Shown piece by piece: positions 49,201 through 59,208 of a stretch of DNA of 64,000 nucleotides. This stretch comes from Lumbricus terrestris (Eukaryota; Annelida; Clitellata; Crassiclitellata; Lumbricidae): contig OX457036.1 in the NCBI GenBank assembly GCA_949752735.1, positions 93,104,868 through 93,168,867 of the forward strand, read 5' to 3'. The notes under the pieces are model-generated. The model was not told the DNA's origin and searched no databases. It was given only the letters and a program-made list of their open reading frames with translations. Numbering within the stretch: position 1 is the stretch's first letter; each line of letters starts with the position of its first letter. A program made the position numbers and the translations under genes.

Positions 49201-51971
49201 AAATTGTATTCATCTAAGTGTACGCGTGCTTGTGTATATAATTCTGCTCGACCCTATAGTAAACACGTTGTAATAACACAGGCGCGTGCTCTGTTATAGT
49301 GTACCTTGGTTTGACAATATGCCTACGCTAAGTGATGGTCTATGTGCTGAGGAATGTAGGCTCATACATAAGACCCTATTGTCAAAGTGCTCTGGCTTTC
49401 TGCTGGCGTATCTACATTATATCTTTCTGTCGGTATAAATTTTTAATGTACGCTGGCACGTAAGGAAAATTTTAAAAATTGAACACGACTTGGTAATTTG
49501 TTTGAAATGTCAAAATCATCCTCGTGAATACAATTTTTTAATTACATGCATACAGAAACGAACAACTCTAAAGCTTGTACTCGATATTTCAAATCTGTTA
49601 TTCGTTGATAATTTCATAAAACGAGACGTTTAAGCTAATCGTGGAATAGGATATTTGACAATTCGCTAGAAAGATGAACACGAAACTTTTACTTCAAATC
49701 TGATACTGACTAATAGGTTTAATCGACACACTTGAATGTGAAAGATGTTTGGGTAATCTATGACATAGCCAGAGGCCTACAGAGCGTTCTTTTGATGCTA
49801 CGCAGGGAGTTGGTCTCACTTGAATGCGGCCGAATGCTGCCTAAACATGTTGTAATAACAAAGGCACGTGTTCTCCTATAGTGTATCTTAGCTCGACAAT
49901 ATGAAACCATACATTGTCTAATATGTACATGATAAGGAATGTTTATAGGCTTATAAATTAATGCTCTGTTCTATAGGAAAGTAAACTATTTCAGGATCTA
50001 ACTATAATTCGGATCTCTGCTGTTATACAACATGAGATCGTTCAAAGAGGAGGACTTCCAACAGAGTAAAACGTGTGATTTGTGGATGGGAGTCGCCCGC
50101 GTAATAATTATCCCAGTAGGGAACAAGTAGTGGTTGCAGTTGAACAACACTATGTGATAGCAAAGATCACAAACGTCGCCCTCCTCCTTTATCCAATCTT
50201 GGGACTGGCACTGTCAGCGTGCGAGCAGTTGTGGAGTTGGAAAGGAGCAACATTGGAAGACAGACTCTAAATAATAATATGATTAATAAAACCGTCAGTA
50301 ACTGTTATGAATACTACGCCGCTAAGCGTTTGATGGCGTTGAAATCGTCGAAGCGTTTCGCATGGCTGGTCTACTGTAGCAATCTATCAACTCTTTCAGT
50401 TCGGTGATTTTATTTATGACTCGGGCAGAAACCTCTCGAGTCGAGGTCGTGTGAAAATACATTTGGTCTGATGATCATTTAAAAGACTTTTCAAAACGCA
50501 TCAATCTTCAACATTTCAGAATTCATGCTGTTCGCTAAAGATCCAGCAAAAAACGAAGTGTATCAGTCAAGTCTAACATCAGCCGATCCAAATGATCTCT
50601 TACTATATCAGAAGCTGTTACATTTGGCAAATTTATATTGATGCAGCTATGCAATGTGAATCTGCTACGCGCTGGTTCTGTAACCTAACGATTGCCGATT
50701 AGAACCTGCTGAACACACATCGTTTAACGAAAACAACAGTTCAGGTCATTCGCGTATGTCTGTGCTGTGCTTATCACTTTTCAAGTGAAACAAATAAAGG
50801 AATATTATAGAGAGAACTTCAGAGTCTTTAACAATGCCCACTAAAGATTCTTCAATCAGCCACCCATACATAAATACATGCACATACAACCATCGAAACG
50901 ATCCGCCCGCCCTTCCGTTTTCACGCACGCACGCACGCACGCACGTACGCACGTACATACATACATAAAAACATACATACAAACAAACATACATACATAC
51001 ATACAAACAAACATACATACATACATACAAACAAACATACATACATACATACATACATACATACATACATACATACATACATACATACATACATACATAC
51101 ATACATACATACATACATTTCATACATACATACATACATATATACATACATACATACATGAAATCATACATAAAATCATGCATACACACATGCATACATT
51201 CATGCATACATAGGCTACCTAGATACATGCAAATACCACGGTAATGGCATTGCAGAAGTCATTTGATAATATACGTAGCCTATGAGCACTTGCGATAGAG
51301 CCCCTTCAAGATATCTTCTCGGAGGCGCTCCCGCCTACAGCGCGGGCACTGAAGCTTTTTAGGCAAATTCGAATCTGAACCCGCAATTATATTTGAATAA
51401 CAGCGCTAGAAAATCGTTAGAATAGACGAGAGATGTTGTCTTACTCCAGTTGTAGATCGTCGATTTCTCCTTCAACCGACGACGCCTTCACCTCCAGTCT
51501 GGCCTTCGCTCGAAGTACCTCATCCAGTTCTCGTCTGATATCGTCCAGGTCGGCCTGGTACATGACCTTGATCTGAGCCGTCTCCTGGCCCCACTTGACC
51601 TTCAATTTCTCCAGGTCACCAACCAGGGTGCGGTTCAGCGCCTCAAGGGTCCTCACCCTTTCCAGGTAGACGACAAAGCGACTGTTGAGGTCCTGCATAT
51701 CGCGCTTCTCCTGCTCTCGCGATTCCCTCACATCGTTCGTTCCAGTTGTGACCTGCGTCGAGTATGTCCCTTCTGGAACTGGCTGGTAGACCGCGTTGGA
51801 AGGCCTGCTGCTCTTCTCCGCCGCCACAGATCCGCGGCTACCCTGACCATGAGAAGAACTAGTCCGGTTGATGACCAGGCTTCGCCCGACGGAACCCGGT
51901 CTAGGACTGGATTCAAAGGTCGTCGTTTCCCTCACAGAGAACGAAGTCTTGACGGCTGAATCGGTGGCCAT
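38225..51971 (-). CDS. Cytoplasmic intermediate filament protein with long coil 1B and lamin tail domain (10 exons)
   Basis: Structural subunit of cytoskeletal filaments; forms parallel coiled-coil dimers. Exons in transcript order: 51445-51971, 47526-47712, 46258-46353, 44424-44585, 43664-43789, 42922-43142, 41803-41888, 40559-40692, 39925-40035, 38225-38398; total 1824 nt, 607 residues. Head ~85 residues rich in Ser/Arg; coil 1A DMQDLNSRFVVYLERVRTLE; coil 1B; coil 2; helix termination TYRKLLDGEENR; tail with an Ig-fold lamin tail domain (KGALSISECAPTGYFIRIEN, GWKIVRIIDG, SWGMGRKVTTNLLN). Exons of 96, 162, 126 and 221 nt equal those of vertebrate vimentin-type genes; exon 2 is 187 = 61 + 126 nt, i.e. 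42 extra residues in coil 1B as in lamins and invertebrate IFs. No CaaX box and no nuclear signal, so cytoplasmic. ATG 51971 chosen as first in-frame ATG. Confidence 0.94.
38505..38545 (-). pseudogene. Partial duplicate of IF exon 9
   Basis: 'aggatggaagattgttcg' + one changed base + 'ataatcgatg' repeats 28 of 29 bases of exon 9 (GWKIVRIID), between exons 9 and 10 and on the same strand; flanks do not align. Confidence 0.7.
38570..38758 (+). pseudogene. Retroelement C-terminal remnant
   Basis: MAETADAALFQAIVKDKDHV, HKYFSYR, YNLRPRPHSFELTNK and NFITRMLYKNVY before a stop. The YNLRPRPH..FI.RMLY block is, from memory, common at the end of retroelement proteins in marine invertebrates. 5' truncated; antisense in the last IF intron. 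Confidence 0.65.
38800..39593. mobile_element. Non-autonomous hAT element in IF intron 9
   Basis: 794 bp, ends CAGTGATGCCACAG and (inward from right) CAGTGTTGCCACTG, flanked by the perfect 8-bp direct repeat GTCGCGTT (38792-38799, 39594-39601). 'atctgggttt' runs are arranged inverted near both ends. No transposase ORF. Different end sequence from the 26603-30746 family. Confidence 0.92.
39925..40035 (-). CDS. IF exon 9: middle of lamin tail domain
   Basis: DESLVGWKIVRIIDGKAEHE and FTFNDSYENITPGQKIT, matching lamin GNWQIKRQ..LTYRFP..LKAGQVVT. Donor ACC|GTTAGT. Without splicing the frame ends at 39898, which would truncate the domain. Confidence 0.88.
40110..40411. repeat. Compound (GACA)n/(GA)n microsatellite in IF intron 8
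   Basis: About 300 bases of GACAGA, (GA)n (40186-40245) and GAGACA units; the ORFs across it are low-complexity translations. Confidence 0.95.
40559..40692 (-). CDS. IF exon 8: start of lamin tail domain
   Basis: RDVSSTVSGEMRAKTTFQTT then AKGALSISECAPTGYFIRIE and NKGRK, corresponding to lamin KFVRLRNKS. Donor AGAAAG|GTAAAA chosen because the alternative 80 bases on breaks phase. Confidence 0.88.
40700..41800. other. IF intron 7
   Basis: Unique AT-rich sequence with TAGGCCTA palindromes; no element recognised. Confidence 0.6.
41803..41888 (-). CDS. IF exon 7: tail linker
   Basis: 86 nt: WNKKNGTDSNDNSLTLKSLS and SENYLDPN. Acceptor 'tgtgttcag', donor CA|GTGAGT. Assigned by phase and position; low sequence conservation expected. 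Confidence 0.8.
42828..42906 (+). repeat. Dispersed ~100-bp repeat, copy 3
   Basis: 'gacgccctcctcctttatcc', 'ggactggcactggcagagtg' and 'accagtggcggagtt'. Inserted 16 bases from the donor of IF exon 6. Confidence 0.75.
42922..43142 (-). CDS. IF exon 6: coil 2 end and helix termination motif
   Basis: 221 nt: NLQLQKELDALRRRKEARER through LRQLSNLIDQKLDLELEIAT to YRKLLDGEENR, the IF signature. Donor CCG|GTATGA. A dispersed repeat copy lies 16 bases into the following intron. Confidence 0.96.
43300..43510 (-). mobile_element. tRNA-derived SINE, copy 3
   Basis: Reverse-strand copy in IF intron 5, with 'cttgttatagcgccccttca', 'cggagtttcacgccgaagcg' and the B-box as GGTTTGAATCC (one change). Confidence 0.85.
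43664..43789 (-). CDS. IF exon 5: coil 2
   Basis: 126 nt: LQKLEQPTKDSVLEKEKTSE to LRNKLTQLSEL. Donor CTG|GTCAGT. Confidence 0.93.
44424..44585 (-). CDS. IF exon 4: end of coil 1B, L12, coil 2 start
   Basis: 162 nt as in vimentin-type genes: EMKELGALVYSGSATENRDY and WRDEMSQTIKEIEDLYEEKM. Donor AAG|GTTTCT. Confidence 0.93.
44590..46250. other. IF intron 3: microsatellite and LINE fragment
   Basis: ATCA repeat 45504-45532 with 'aaatttatatagcaccca', (AAT/AAC)n 45630-45805, LINE remnant 45813-46080, (AAT)n 46088-46130. The rest is unique. Confidence 0.7.
45813..46080 (+). pseudogene. Retroelement ORF C-terminus
   Basis: MKTLGPLNPSASDFINEIGS, RISSISGDRREAFFLFQRLS and AFKGSF, stop at 46004. The ISGD.RE..FLFQRLS..IQR block recurs, from memory, in repeat-derived proteins of corals, urchins and lancelets. 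The AAT tail behind it fits a non-LTR element. Confidence 0.7.
46258..46353 (-). CDS. IF exon 3: coil 1B
   Basis: 96 nt, DLDDETLGHIDNEHRAQTVE to IKRLHEQ. Acceptor 'tttttttgcag', donor CAG|GTCATT (weak). Confidence 0.92.
47168..47400. repeat. GACA and ACAAT-type microsatellites
   Basis: GAGACA/GACAGA units 47168-47318, then 'atacaatacaatac' units to 47400. Confidence 0.9.
47526..47712 (-). CDS. IF exon 2: coil 1B with 42-residue lamin-type insert
   Basis: Acceptor 'tttttctcag'. Encodes EWEELVRVTATYNVKFEAQS and on to VDENLTAVRK. 187 nt against 61 nt in vimentin; the difference is exactly six heptads. Donor AAG|GTAAAC. Confidence 0.93.
47865..48068. repeat. Possible second SINE family
   Basis: 'aatttatatagcgcctcttc' at one end and 'gattccgacctgcgactcag' plus 'catcacgacgtcccctt' at the other; layout like an inverted tRNA-SINE, but no clean A/B box. 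Confidence 0.45.
49259..49912 (+). repeat. Pair of ~65-bp direct repeats
   Basis: 'gttgtaataaca.aggc.cgtg' and 'tatagtgta.ctt.g.t.gacaatatg' occur at 49266 and 49854; the stretch between them is otherwise different. Confidence 0.65.
50130..50240 (+). repeat. Dispersed ~100-bp repeat, copy 4
   Basis: 'ttgaacaacactatgtgata', 'cgtcgccctcctcctttatc', 'cttgggactggcactgtcag' and 'agttgtggagtt'. Longest 5' side of the four copies. Confidence 0.7.
50927..51180. repeat. (ATAC)n/(ACGC)n microsatellite
   Basis: ACGC units then long ACATAC runs with CAAACAAA interruptions; ORFs of repeated Y/M/C/V on the other strand are artefacts. Confidence 0.95.
51286..51385 (-). mobile_element. tRNA-derived SINE fragment, copy 4
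   Basis: Only the 3' half of the family ('gagcccctt..aagatat', 'ggaggcgctcccgcctacag'), then a decayed B-box region 'attcgaatctgaacc'. Confidence 0.7.
51445..51971 (-). CDS. IF exon 1: head, coil 1A, start of coil 1B
   Basis: Starts MATDSAVKTSFSVRETTTF; the head has SSHGQGSRGS and RSLVINRTSS, likely phosphorylated in filament disassembly (family knowledge). Rod starts about EQEKRDMQDLNSRF. Ends CTGGA|GTAAGA in phase 2. Confidence 0.93.
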
Positions 51972-54318
51972 TCCCTCTTCTTCTCCAGCTATTTCCGTCA
52001 AGGTTATTATCCGTGATGCGCGATACTTTCCACCGAAATTTTCCGAACCTTAAACCAGCGGACACTGTCTGCTCCTTGCTCTTTAAACTCGAATATATAA
52101 ATGTCATCTGCTCAGTTCACGCGATCGTTGGTTTATGCTGTGGCCGGCGGCGTCATGGTCTCGTGACTCTACAGTCTACAGCCGCCACGCATCGTTTTAG
52201 TTGATGGCTTCCATCGCTGCAGTGCTTATGAGACGATACCGCCTTTCAGCTGAACAGTCTCTGTGGCTCGCGAGGCTTTGACGATGGCTGCGATTTGAAT
52301 GGATCGTGGAAGAGGCTCTGACCTATTTAGCTCATAATGATCACCTTTGTGTTGATTGTGAATAGAGATGTTACCGTAGCTGTCTAGCACAGACCTGTAG
52401 TCAGCGCTTACATTTCTCTTGTATTATACGCTGCCATAATGTTGTTGATCAACATTCAACAGAGGCTAACGCCTATGGTAAGGACCATAATAATTATACA
52501 TGTTGGTAGGTGGGTTAAAATGCTAGGCCTACTCTATTACACCCTTTCACGCTGAAACACTCGAGTAACTGAAGGTGAAAGACATGCTCACATTGCTCAG
52601 GGTCCCATCGCGGCGGCTTGAGGTGGATTCGAACCTGGAAACACCGGCTAAAAAGCACGGAAACGACCACATCTGCTGATACAAAAGAATGACCAAGTTT
52701 AGTTGCATCGCCAGTTGAGAGAGCGCGAGAGACAGCGCGAGAACACTGTGAAACGTAAGGAATATCAGACAAAAGCAAAATTAAGGAAAATAATAACAGA
52801 CAGTAAATAAAAATGAAAATTGCACAAAAATTAAAATTAAAACGGAATAAAAGATGCGAAAAATTAAAATAAAAACGAAAAACACGACGCTTTTGGAAAT
52901 AAATAAAAAAAACGAAAAAACATTTTAAACAACTACGCTTCATTCAATGCCTATTTCAATATATACTCTCTCTGCTCTTTTTACAGACGGACTATAGTCT
53001 GTAGGCCTACTTGGTAGGCTATTTTGCACCTCTCTTCAGACTCTAGATACACGACAAAGCCTAGATGAGCTCAAACTGTTAATCTCATATATCGGTACTC
53101 GGACGATATCACTTCCGCGAGATGCCAGCATGATTGCGAAAGCTTCAATGAAAACCTATTCTGTGATTTCAGGTAGAAAATAACTAAAACACTTTATATG
53201 TAACAAATCCGTCCTGATTAGAATTGCAGATATAGGTCTACCTGCAAGGCATGCTTGAATGACATCAGTAGCCTACCATTCTTATCTAAAGGAAGGCATT
53301 GCGTCAAAATTGGAAGCGCATACATACGGATGCATTTCCCATGCATTCCTGGCTGACACGAACTCTCCAGTCCTTCAGTTTGTCTGTGAGCTACTGAGCT
53401 TTCTTTAGTTCTTTACGCTATGATTTTATCCGAATGTAAACAATCAATGTAAAAATCATTGCGCATCATTGAAGAGACAATAATTGGATAGAAATAATTA
53501 TTCAAATTGGAGAATGGAACAACGTTGAACGTGCCGGTTGGATTTTTCGTCACGCAAATGTATTGTGGTTGGATTCTGGGCATAATGTTTTAATTTGGAT
53601 CAGCAGCGAACTCAGCAGATAATATTTTTTGATGGGAGAGATTCGTCGACTTTGTAGGCCTACCTGGCTCAGTCAACAACATACGATCAACTTATAGGCC
53701 TAAATATTCGCGCGCTAATTTCAATTGTCATCCAAAGTTTTATGAGATTTGTAGCCTGGCGAAGCATTTTGGAAATTAGGCCTATACTCTTTCGCTGCTT
53801 CCTACTGTTAGCTGGGGACATCTTGCGAATGAAATTGGCCAGGAGAGTTTAAAATGCAAAGTGATAGGTTACTTCGTTTCTACATGGAGCTAAGTCTGGT
53901 AGACAACAGTTACTGATGGGATTGTTTGAAGCGTTGAAAAAATAATGCTGGCCATCTCATCTAAGAATGCATTCCCCGGGGTTCTCTACACGAATGCAAA
54001 TGAGTCCGTAATGAACACTCCCTCAACGCTAAACGCTGAGCCCAACAGCGTGGCCTATGTACACTTGAAAGGTGTGCAATGCTATAGTTGCATTGACATA
54101 CAGAACACACAGAAGCACTGGACTTAACAGAATCGAGGAGGGTTACCAGCTAATGTAGCGAATTGGAAAACAGAAGTCGTACGATAACGTGAAGAAATAG
54201 GCTTATTATAATAGGACCATCGTAAACGAAGCGTCCGGTTTTGGCTGCAGGGAACGTGTTGGCATGTTTCTACTTTAATCGGATTTAAATTGTTTCTTTA
54301 CGAACAGTAGGCTATTAG
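51972..54318. other. Upstream region of the IF gene
   Basis: 52543-52660 has a decayed SINE-like block ('gaggtggattcgaacc' at 52620). The remainder shows TAGGCCTA palindromes and AT-rich unique DNA. The IF promoter should lie just right of 52000 but no clear TATA element was found. Confidence 0.5.
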
Positions 54319-54319
54319 T

Positions 54320-54540
54320 GGGGCGCGGTGGTGTAGTGGTGGCGTCGCTGCCTTGAAGCCGGAAGGTTCGAGGTTCGAATCCACCTCGCCGCGTAAGGAC
54401 CTTGGGCAAGTCCTTCACTCACAATTGCTCAGCGCTTCGGCGTGAAACTCCGATGCAGTGTCCGCTCTGCATTCGAGAGCGCCTCTGAGTAGAGAGAGCT
54501 TGAAGGGGCGCTATAACAAGTGCACATACATACATACATA
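54320..54540 (+). mobile_element. tRNA-derived SINE, best copy
   Basis: tRNA-like head GGCGCGGTGGTGTAGTGGTG (A box) and GGTTCGAATCC (B box) followed by a body 'tcaatt..ctcagcgcttcgg', 'cgtgaaactccgatgcagtg' and end 'ggggcgctataacaagtgca' with an ATAC tail. RNA polymerase III promoter is therefore complete in this copy. Others: 30302, 43300, 51286 (partial), 60558. It is not a tRNA gene: the acceptor stem is not complementary after the B box. Confidence 0.92.
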
Positions 54541-54799
54541 TTAGCGTAATCGAGTGTTCATATAATATACGTTAAATTTTAAGTGCTTGTCACATGCAGC
54601 CAACTTTGGGATTCACTAAATTTTACTTGTCTTTCTGTAGCATGCTATAGTGATAGGTAGGCCTATCCGTAACCCGTTGAACTTTTTCAGTGTTGGAGAC
54701 ATCCACTTGGTATAGGCCTAGGCTTCCTCTAGATCTGTAAGGTGTCATAGATAAGAATTCTGCGTGTGCTTTCTGCAAACGCTAATGATACAATAATGC

Positions 54800-54802
<3 letters not shown>

Positions 54803-54858
<56 letters not shown>

Positions 54859-54872
54859 GTAATAATAATAAT
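54803..54872. repeat. (AAT)n microsatellite
   Basis: More than 20 AAT units; forms the 3' tail of the LINE fragment that follows on the minus strand. Confidence 0.95.
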
Positions 54873-54878
54873 AACGAC

Positions 54879-55060
54879 ACTTTGTAGGCCTATAGCGCCG
54901 TAACGCGGCCATACCGCTACAAGGGCGCTAACCGCGGGATAATCCTTCGCAAACAGATAAGTTTTAAGGTTTGATTTAAAAGAATCCACTGAGGCGGCCA
55001 ATCTAATGTCCGGCGGAAGACTGTTCCAGCATCTGTCTTGAAGACTGTTTGATCTGCATG
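54879..55060 (-). pseudogene. LINE ORF C-terminus
   Basis: Minus strand reads CWNSLPPDIRLAASVDSFKS, NLKTYLFAKDYPA, the classic WNSLP..IR..S..FK..LK..LF end of non-LTR ORF2, then an (ATT)n tail. 5' truncated. Confidence 0.85.
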
Positions 55061-55240
55061 GTCAAGAGAGGGAGGGCATCCCACAGAGAGCTATGTCGAG
55101 TTGCTATACGAATAGACTCACAACGAATAAAATATAATTCTAATTAGTTTACTGGATTCAGATAACAAAATAAGTCAAATCGATAAATTATTGTTGTATG
55201 TGGCTATCAATTAATGCCTTTTGCAATTTTTCATTGGCAG

Positions 55241-55731
55241 GTGGAACAGTTTTATACTCCCATCGCAATCAAATGGACGATACAAAGAAAAATGGCAGCC
55301 CTCTCCTCAACCAGGATCAACAGATGATAAGCGTCAATGTTCACGTACACGATTTCCTCATGGAACGTTGGCGATCCCACATCGAGCGTCATCTGAGCAA
55401 AGTTCTTGTGAGTCACAGGCGAGTGAGCAATGCTCAGATGGACTGGATGTTGATAGGTGCTCGGGAAGATGTGAAAACGGGTTTACAGTGGTTGGAATCA
55501 GCGATTTCGATCGTTGAAGTCAAGACGTTCGCTATTCCTGAAGATATCCATGTTTCGTATATGTGGGTGAAGCTAGAAAGAACAGCGTTCTTCTCGGATG
55601 TACATATAACCTCTCAGGGTCAGCAGTTCTTCGTTACCGGTCTTCCGTACTCGCTGTCTGCAACCGTGAACAACATTAGCAAGTTCATCGACGACTTCAG
55701 GAAATCGCAGAAGATACAGAATAAGATTTAA
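55241..55731 (+). CDS. Terminal exon of an unrecognised protein with two KH-like repeats
   Basis: Open to stop 55729-55731, with an acceptor 'tttttcattggcag' before 55241; an internal ATG at 55273 could also start a 152-residue protein. Two tandem segments look alike: 'VHDFLMERW..HIERHLS..AQMDWMLIGAREDVKTGLQWLES' (about residues 40-85) and 'IPEDIHVSYMWVKLERTAFF..QQFFVTGLPYSLSATVNNISKF' (about 95-150), each a helix-strand-(L/V)xG-helix pattern as in type I KH-like folds of PARP14/RNF-like proteins. The similarity is structural impression only. No coding similarity was recognised upstream, so other exons may be missing or further left. Confidence 0.55.
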
Positions 55732-56958
55732 CTTCAATGACATTGATACAGCTGTCTGTGTTCTGTTGGCAATTATGGGCTTGTACAATTATCAGCGGTG
55801 TTGGCATTGAGTTTGTGACATTCGTTCATCTATCTTTCGACCAGCGCATCAACATGATTTATGATGAGAATCTTCTGCTAGGTTTTAGTAGCCTATATCG
55901 TGCAACATACAACGGGTGACACTATGTTGAACTTTTGGCGATCGCAGATGCGCTGAAATTGAGTTCAAACAAGGCCTGCACACTTCGAACATCCGTGATC
56001 AACTTTTTACAGCCTTACTTTAAAACGGTCACTCCTGGTCGCTTTTGGTCACTTCTGGTCACTTTTGGTCACGTCTGGTCACTTTTGGTCACTTCTGGTC
56101 ACTTTTAGTAACTTCTGGCCAGCTACCATTTATCATTCGTTTCTTATTTTGAAAATCATCGATATCGGCTTCCACGGTGTCTGGTAGAATTTTGCCAATC
56201 AACGCCAAGAAGTCCTTCTCATTGTTTTCGAACGAGGATAAAATAATATGATCATATGGGACGTAAAGTATAGAATATGCCTATATCATAATACTTAACG
56301 CTGTGAGGTGCTGAGGCTCCGTTATATAACGGGCGTCCTTTTTATATAGGCTAAAACGTTTGGCATTAACTGTATTTAGTCGTTTTAAAAATGCCTTTTG
56401 CGTTGTTTGAGGAATTTTTAGATTTTTAAAATTGTCTGGAATTAAACTGAAAGTAGGCCTATCTTGGATTTTTAAGACTGTTAGAAACGGTGATTTTTAG
56501 ACATGTTTTTGTTGCTCGTTTTAATTTGTTCTCTTCAGGACTCATCGGCGTTGACATTTTCAAAAGAAATTTCCAGAAACAATTCTGTATGATTCTGGGC
56601 TATTTAAAAAAATTGTTTTATTACTAAAGTTAAAACTGGTTTCAATAACTGTAGGCCTATAGCATATAACCTATATTTATGTTTGCAAAATCGTATAGGC
56701 CTATGGCGGATGATTCTTGTAGGAACCAAACTGTTTCAATTTATGGCTTCTATAGCGCCGTAAAAGCAATGATAGCCTACATCCATCAATGGTCGCCTGA
56801 AGTGGGCCTAGTCGAAATCTCAACGAGTTGGAATTTGGAAATGTCCGGTCGGTATTTGATGAACTCTCCCACCAGAATGGACTCTCCCACCAGAATGGAC
56901 TCTCCCATCAGTTGACCAACATACTTATTATTCATCACTCAATCGAATGATTTGTCAA
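55732..56958. other. Downstream region with short tandem repeats
   Basis: 20-bp units 'tggtcacttctggtcacttt' at 56031-56119; 'actctcccaccagaatgg' three times at 56865-56911. TAGGCCTA palindromes at 56456, 56655, 56697. No gene. Confidence 0.65.
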
Positions 56959-56959
56959 T

Positions 56960-57703
56960 TTAAACAGTTAAATAATATCTCTTCATTTGTTCGGTCACTT
57001 TGCTCAACATGGTTGTCAATGCACTAGCAAGATCATTGCCTGCTCTCCCAGACTGGCCTTCATGCCACAAAACAGCGTATCCTTGTTTGTTTTCGGAAAA
57101 ATGTCCAGTTAAATTGTACATGTTTAATTTCCGTTTATAAAACATGTTGCTAATGTTTGCTCTGGGTAATGCTATTACATTTTGGAGGTCAAAACATATG
57201 ACTGCAGTCTTCATTTCTCTGTCAGTTTTCCTTTCTTTGCTGGTTGCATCCTTACTTGTCATGTGTGAATTTCGACTGGCATTAAGTTGCTCCGTCATGT
57301 TGTCATTCTTTTGTGCACAGACAAATTCTTCACATAGGTCACAACGATCCTTTTTTGGTTTGACAAACGAGAGATTGAAACGACTGTTAAAAATTCCTCG
57401 GTATGTGTACACTTTTACAGGCATGGTCTCATTTTCACCACACACAGCAACATACATATCATAGGCCTACATTTTCTGTAAGTTCAAGTGTGGCTCAAGA
57501 AACTCGCGAGTAGTGCTCGATCTGCAGTAGTGTGACTGAACTCGTGGGAATGAGTTTATGTGATCTATCACGTTTTTGAGGGCGCTCACGGGTATAGTCT
57601 TCTTTTGGTGACGTCCTCTTTTGTCAGGTCTTCCTGTGCCTGAGAAATGGAAGCTGGATTGACGATTTTCATTCATGTATTTCAACATGCATCCAGTTTC
57701 CAT
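56960..57703 (-). pseudogene. Transposase-like gene interrupted by one in-frame stop
   Basis: Two minus-strand stretches in the same frame (57703-57467 and 57457-56960) are separated only by TAG. Upstream: HINSFPRVQSHYCRSSTTRE, FLEPHLNLQKM; downstream: FNLSFVKPKKDRCDLCEEF, FDLQNVIALPRANISNMFYK, YNLTGHFSE and GRAGNDLASAL. I recognise this as a widespread transposon-derived family (PKKDxCDxC knuckle, FDLQ block) in invertebrates but cannot name the superfamily. N- and C-termini are incomplete, so it is a fragment. Confidence 0.75.
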
Positions 57704-59208
57704 TTAAGCTAGAAAACCGTTTGTCCAGCTTTCGTTTATCAAGCGTCCTCTTTTTTAATTTTTCGTCTGTTTAAGCTAGAAACCATGAATCAAGTGTTTT
57801 ACACCAATTCAGCTTCTACTTCAGATTTTAAAATACCTTGATCCAGCTTCCATTTCTCAAAAGAGCGTAATAAACGACACAACGGAACGCACAGACATAT
57901 GTTGGATTCATACATGTGCGAATACATGTGGCGCCAGCGTGTTAAAACACTGAGACATGATGAAAACAGTAACTAAAAACCAATATCATTTCGTCAAATT
58001 TTTCTGGAGGGGGAATGTCAATCCTGGGGGGGAACTTCCCCCCCCCAGAGACGTCTAGATTAAACACTGCACAATGTGATTACATTCGTGCTCTATTATT
58101 GCAAACCCTACATTAAGCTGCCGTCGTCAAGTGATCACGCACTTTATCAAGGTGGTAGCCTAAATGCCTTGATGTGTATCGTTCAAAGAGATTGTAAAGT
58201 CTTGCATGTCACGATCTTTCGTCGGCGCGCTTTTGACGAGAATATATTTTTGCAGTGGCAATTGAGGGCGGGTTTTGTTATGTGCACTAAAACTAAATTG
58301 GTTGAAAGCACATAGAAACTTAATGCGGCTTTTTAAAACCGCAGACTGTGCTGGTCTCAACGACATCATTAAGGATAATAGGTTCTCGTTTTACTGATCG
58401 TTTCGCAGAATAAGCTTAGTCGTTAGGCAAACAGAATGATTGATGGGTGGACGAAAATATCTAGGACCCATAGACTTCACAAGGCCTTGTATAGACTGGT
58501 AGCAGCGTTTCTGGCAAGACTCAGTGTTCGCTTATAGCCTTCAACGTTTTGTAACGAAGCAAGGCTGTGCTTTATTTGCAACGAAGCAGACTGTAACACA
58601 AGTTAAGGACTGCATCAGACTTTAGAGAGAAGCAGCTTACACCGGTTCTGCACCCACACGTATGTATTTCTTATCATTATTGTTTTTGCTGCTAATGTAT
58701 TGCATTAAAATGGTCATTTTCTAATGACAAAGTGAAGATTAAAATTGGCGAGGGTAGAAAGTTGATAGATTCATGATCGTTGATTCCGGATTGAGACAGA
58801 TATCTTAGTTATTATTCTAGACTAGGTCTGTCAAAGTTCAATGTCTTTTTACTTCGAAGCGTCTGTTCTAGCCAAGCTGGTCTGCTCTTATAATTTCTGA
58901 AGTAGGCCTATCGTTATCATATTTAATTAGGTATCAATAGATGATCGCCTCAAATAAAACCGCGTTGTCAAAAATCAATAGGTCTGAATAGGTTTGAATA
59001 TTGATATTTGTGTGCTTCGTCCAAAAATTAATCATTCATCGCACAATTAAATGAATGTTCACCGACAATGCAGATGGTTCATCGTATAAGCCAATGTTAA
59101 GAAAACAAAGTTGTTAACTTTTTTTAGCTATGACTCTTCTCTTGGTGGTTTTACAGAAAAGTCTGATGATCTTTCTTTTATTAGAGACAAAGTATCTAGA
59201 AGAAGACA
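57704..59208. other. Intergenic region upstream of the P450
   Basis: 57995-58050 carries G and C runs ('ctggggggg..cccccccag') of the homopolymer element type. No TATA box was assigned. Otherwise unique. Confidence 0.55.

Larger units (their letters stand above)
48070..51280. other. IF intron 1
   Basis: TCTG tract 48690-48780; a repeated ~65-bp block at 49259-49330 and 49847-49912; dispersed repeat copy 4 at 50130-50240; (ATAC)n 50927-51180; SINE fragment 51286-51385. No exon seen. Confidence 0.7.

Noticed and set aside
50746..51228. 160-codon minus-strand ORF with repeated M-Y-V-C
   Set aside because: Pure (ATAC)n microsatellite translation; the same is true of the ORFs at 40020-40452, 45617-45877 and 61297-61737.
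54320..54395. tRNA gene
   Set aside because: A and B boxes are present but no acceptor-stem pairing; the same sequence recurs as a SINE head in five copies.
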